This document shows, piece after piece, positions 6,091-6,363 of a stretch of DNA of 6,363 bases. A program made the translations under genes and the position numbers. The notes below the pieces were generated by a model. The model saw nothing but the letters and a program-made list of their open reading frames with translations. It ran no database searches and had not been told where the DNA came from. Numbering within the stretch: the first letter of the stretch is position 1; every line of letters begins with the position of its first letter. This stretch comes from Thermoplasmatota archaeon (GTDB lineage: Archaea > Thermoplasmatota > E2 > DHVEG-1). Where the stretch lies: positions 1 to 6,363 of the forward strand of contig JAUWIE010000077.1 in NCBI GenBank assembly GCA_030605515.1. Reading direction: 5' to 3'.

Positions 6091-6104
6091 TATTTATATT
6101 TTTC
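6091..6104 (-). promoter_or_regulatory. BRE/TATA promoter of the protease gene
   Basis: Read on the minus strand, GAAAAA (6104-6099) followed by TATAAATA (6098-6091) is a clean BRE/TATA pair. Transcription would begin near 6068, giving a leader of about 36 bases that holds the GAGG ribosome site. A second AT-rich box near 6063-6073 would start the RNA almost at the ribosome site and seems less suitable. Confidence 0.6.
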
Positions 6105-6220
6105 TGTAAAACAATTTGGTTGTGTTATCCCGAAATTACTTCCTTCGAGAAAATAAATTCACATGATAAAATCACTAATTCTTTCTGCGATTTTTTCAAG
6201 AAAAACAACATCTTTATCAT

Positions 6221-6247
6221 TAAACACTGATTTTCGTCAGGTGTTTA
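6221..6247. repeat. Inverted repeat / bulged hairpin
   Basis: TAAACAC (6221-6227) pairs with GTGTTTA (6241-6247). Inside it TGA (6228-6230) pairs with TCA (6237-6239), leaving a six-base loop and one bulged G at 6240, for ten pairs in all. No T-run follows on either strand, so it does not look like a terminator. It may be a protein-binding site for a regulator of the flanking divergent promoters, or part of an untranslated RNA. Confidence 0.5.
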
Positions 6248-6344
6248 TGTATCATAATTTTAACAAAAATATAGCACCCTAGAATTCTTTTCTAACAGAA
6301 GAAAATCAAGCCAATATCATTTCAAAATATTGTAACAATTTTGG

Positions 6345-6354
6345 AATATAAATA
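6345..6354 (+). promoter_or_regulatory. TATA-like box at the right edge
   Basis: AATATAAATA lies ten bases from the window end, followed by no coding sequence in view. On the plus strand it would start a transcript near 6375, suggesting a gene divergent from the protease just outside the window. The box is AT-symmetric, so a minus-strand reading cannot be excluded. Confidence 0.35.
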
Positions 6355-6363
6355 GTTGCTTAA

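Larger units (their letters stand above)
6105..6363. other. Non-coding region upstream of the protease gene
   Basis: Together with the protease leader this makes about 330 bases without a convincing gene. It is AT-rich, with frequent stops in all frames beyond the short open frame that overlaps the protease start. It holds a near-palindrome TTTTTCAAGAAAAA (6192-6205), the bulged hairpin at 6221-6247, and a TATA-like box at its right end. I see no tRNA, C/D boxes or repeat array in it. Confidence 0.6.

Noticed and set aside
6192..6205. TTTTTCAAGAAAAA as a terminator hairpin
   Set aside because: It has six A-T or G-C pairs with only two central bases, too tight for a stable RNA hairpin. No gene ends nearby.
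5973..6230. Plus-strand open frame of 85 codons over the protease start and leader
   Set aside because: Its first third is antisense to the signal peptide codons and the rest is AT-rich Phe/Ile/Asn sequence. It also runs through the protease promoter, so it is most likely a chance frame.

Overview
The window looks like a piece of an AT-rich archaeal chromosome, most likely a euryarchaeote of the Thermoplasmatota (a marine or sediment Thermoplasmata lineage). The signs are a UPF0200 kinase-like gene, the PurS plus small-type PurL arrangement, archaeal BRE/TATA promoters placed so that transcription would begin at the start codon, oligo-T terminators, a secreted beta-helix protein with an N-terminal block and C-terminal tail I recall from that group, and a box C/D sRNA. 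The lineage call rests on recognising protein families, not on a search.

Layout. Positions 1-443 (+) hold the 3' part of a UPF0200 P-loop NTPase gene, cut by the window edge. An oligo-T run and a TATA box lead to purS (500-748, +), followed after 29 bases by purL (778-3138, +). PurL probably starts at a TTG behind a good Shine-Dalgarno site. PurS and PurL are two of the three parts of the archaeal FGAM synthase of purine synthesis; the glutaminase subunit PurQ is not in the window. The short gap behind purL is not empty: it carries a box C/D guide RNA (about 3177-3244, +) with all four boxes and an A-U closing stem. One of its guides fits the anticodon loop I recall for archaeal tRNA-Leu(CAA), with wobble base C34 at the methylation position. 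This is the most interesting element here.

The second half encodes exported proteins. A strong promoter drives a secreted Asn-rich beta-helix (NosD/PbH1-type) protein (3315-4586, +). Converging on it with stop codons two bases apart is a secreted metzincin-like zinc protease with calcium-binding Asp-rich loops (4589-6031, -). The last 330 bases are non-coding: they hold the protease promoter and leader, a bulged hairpin at 6221-6247, and a TATA-like box at the right edge that probably serves a gene beyond the window.

The left half is thus housekeeping (nucleotide synthesis plus an RNA-modification guide) and the right half is cell-surface or extracellular function. I see no CRISPR array, insertion sequence, tRNA or rRNA gene.
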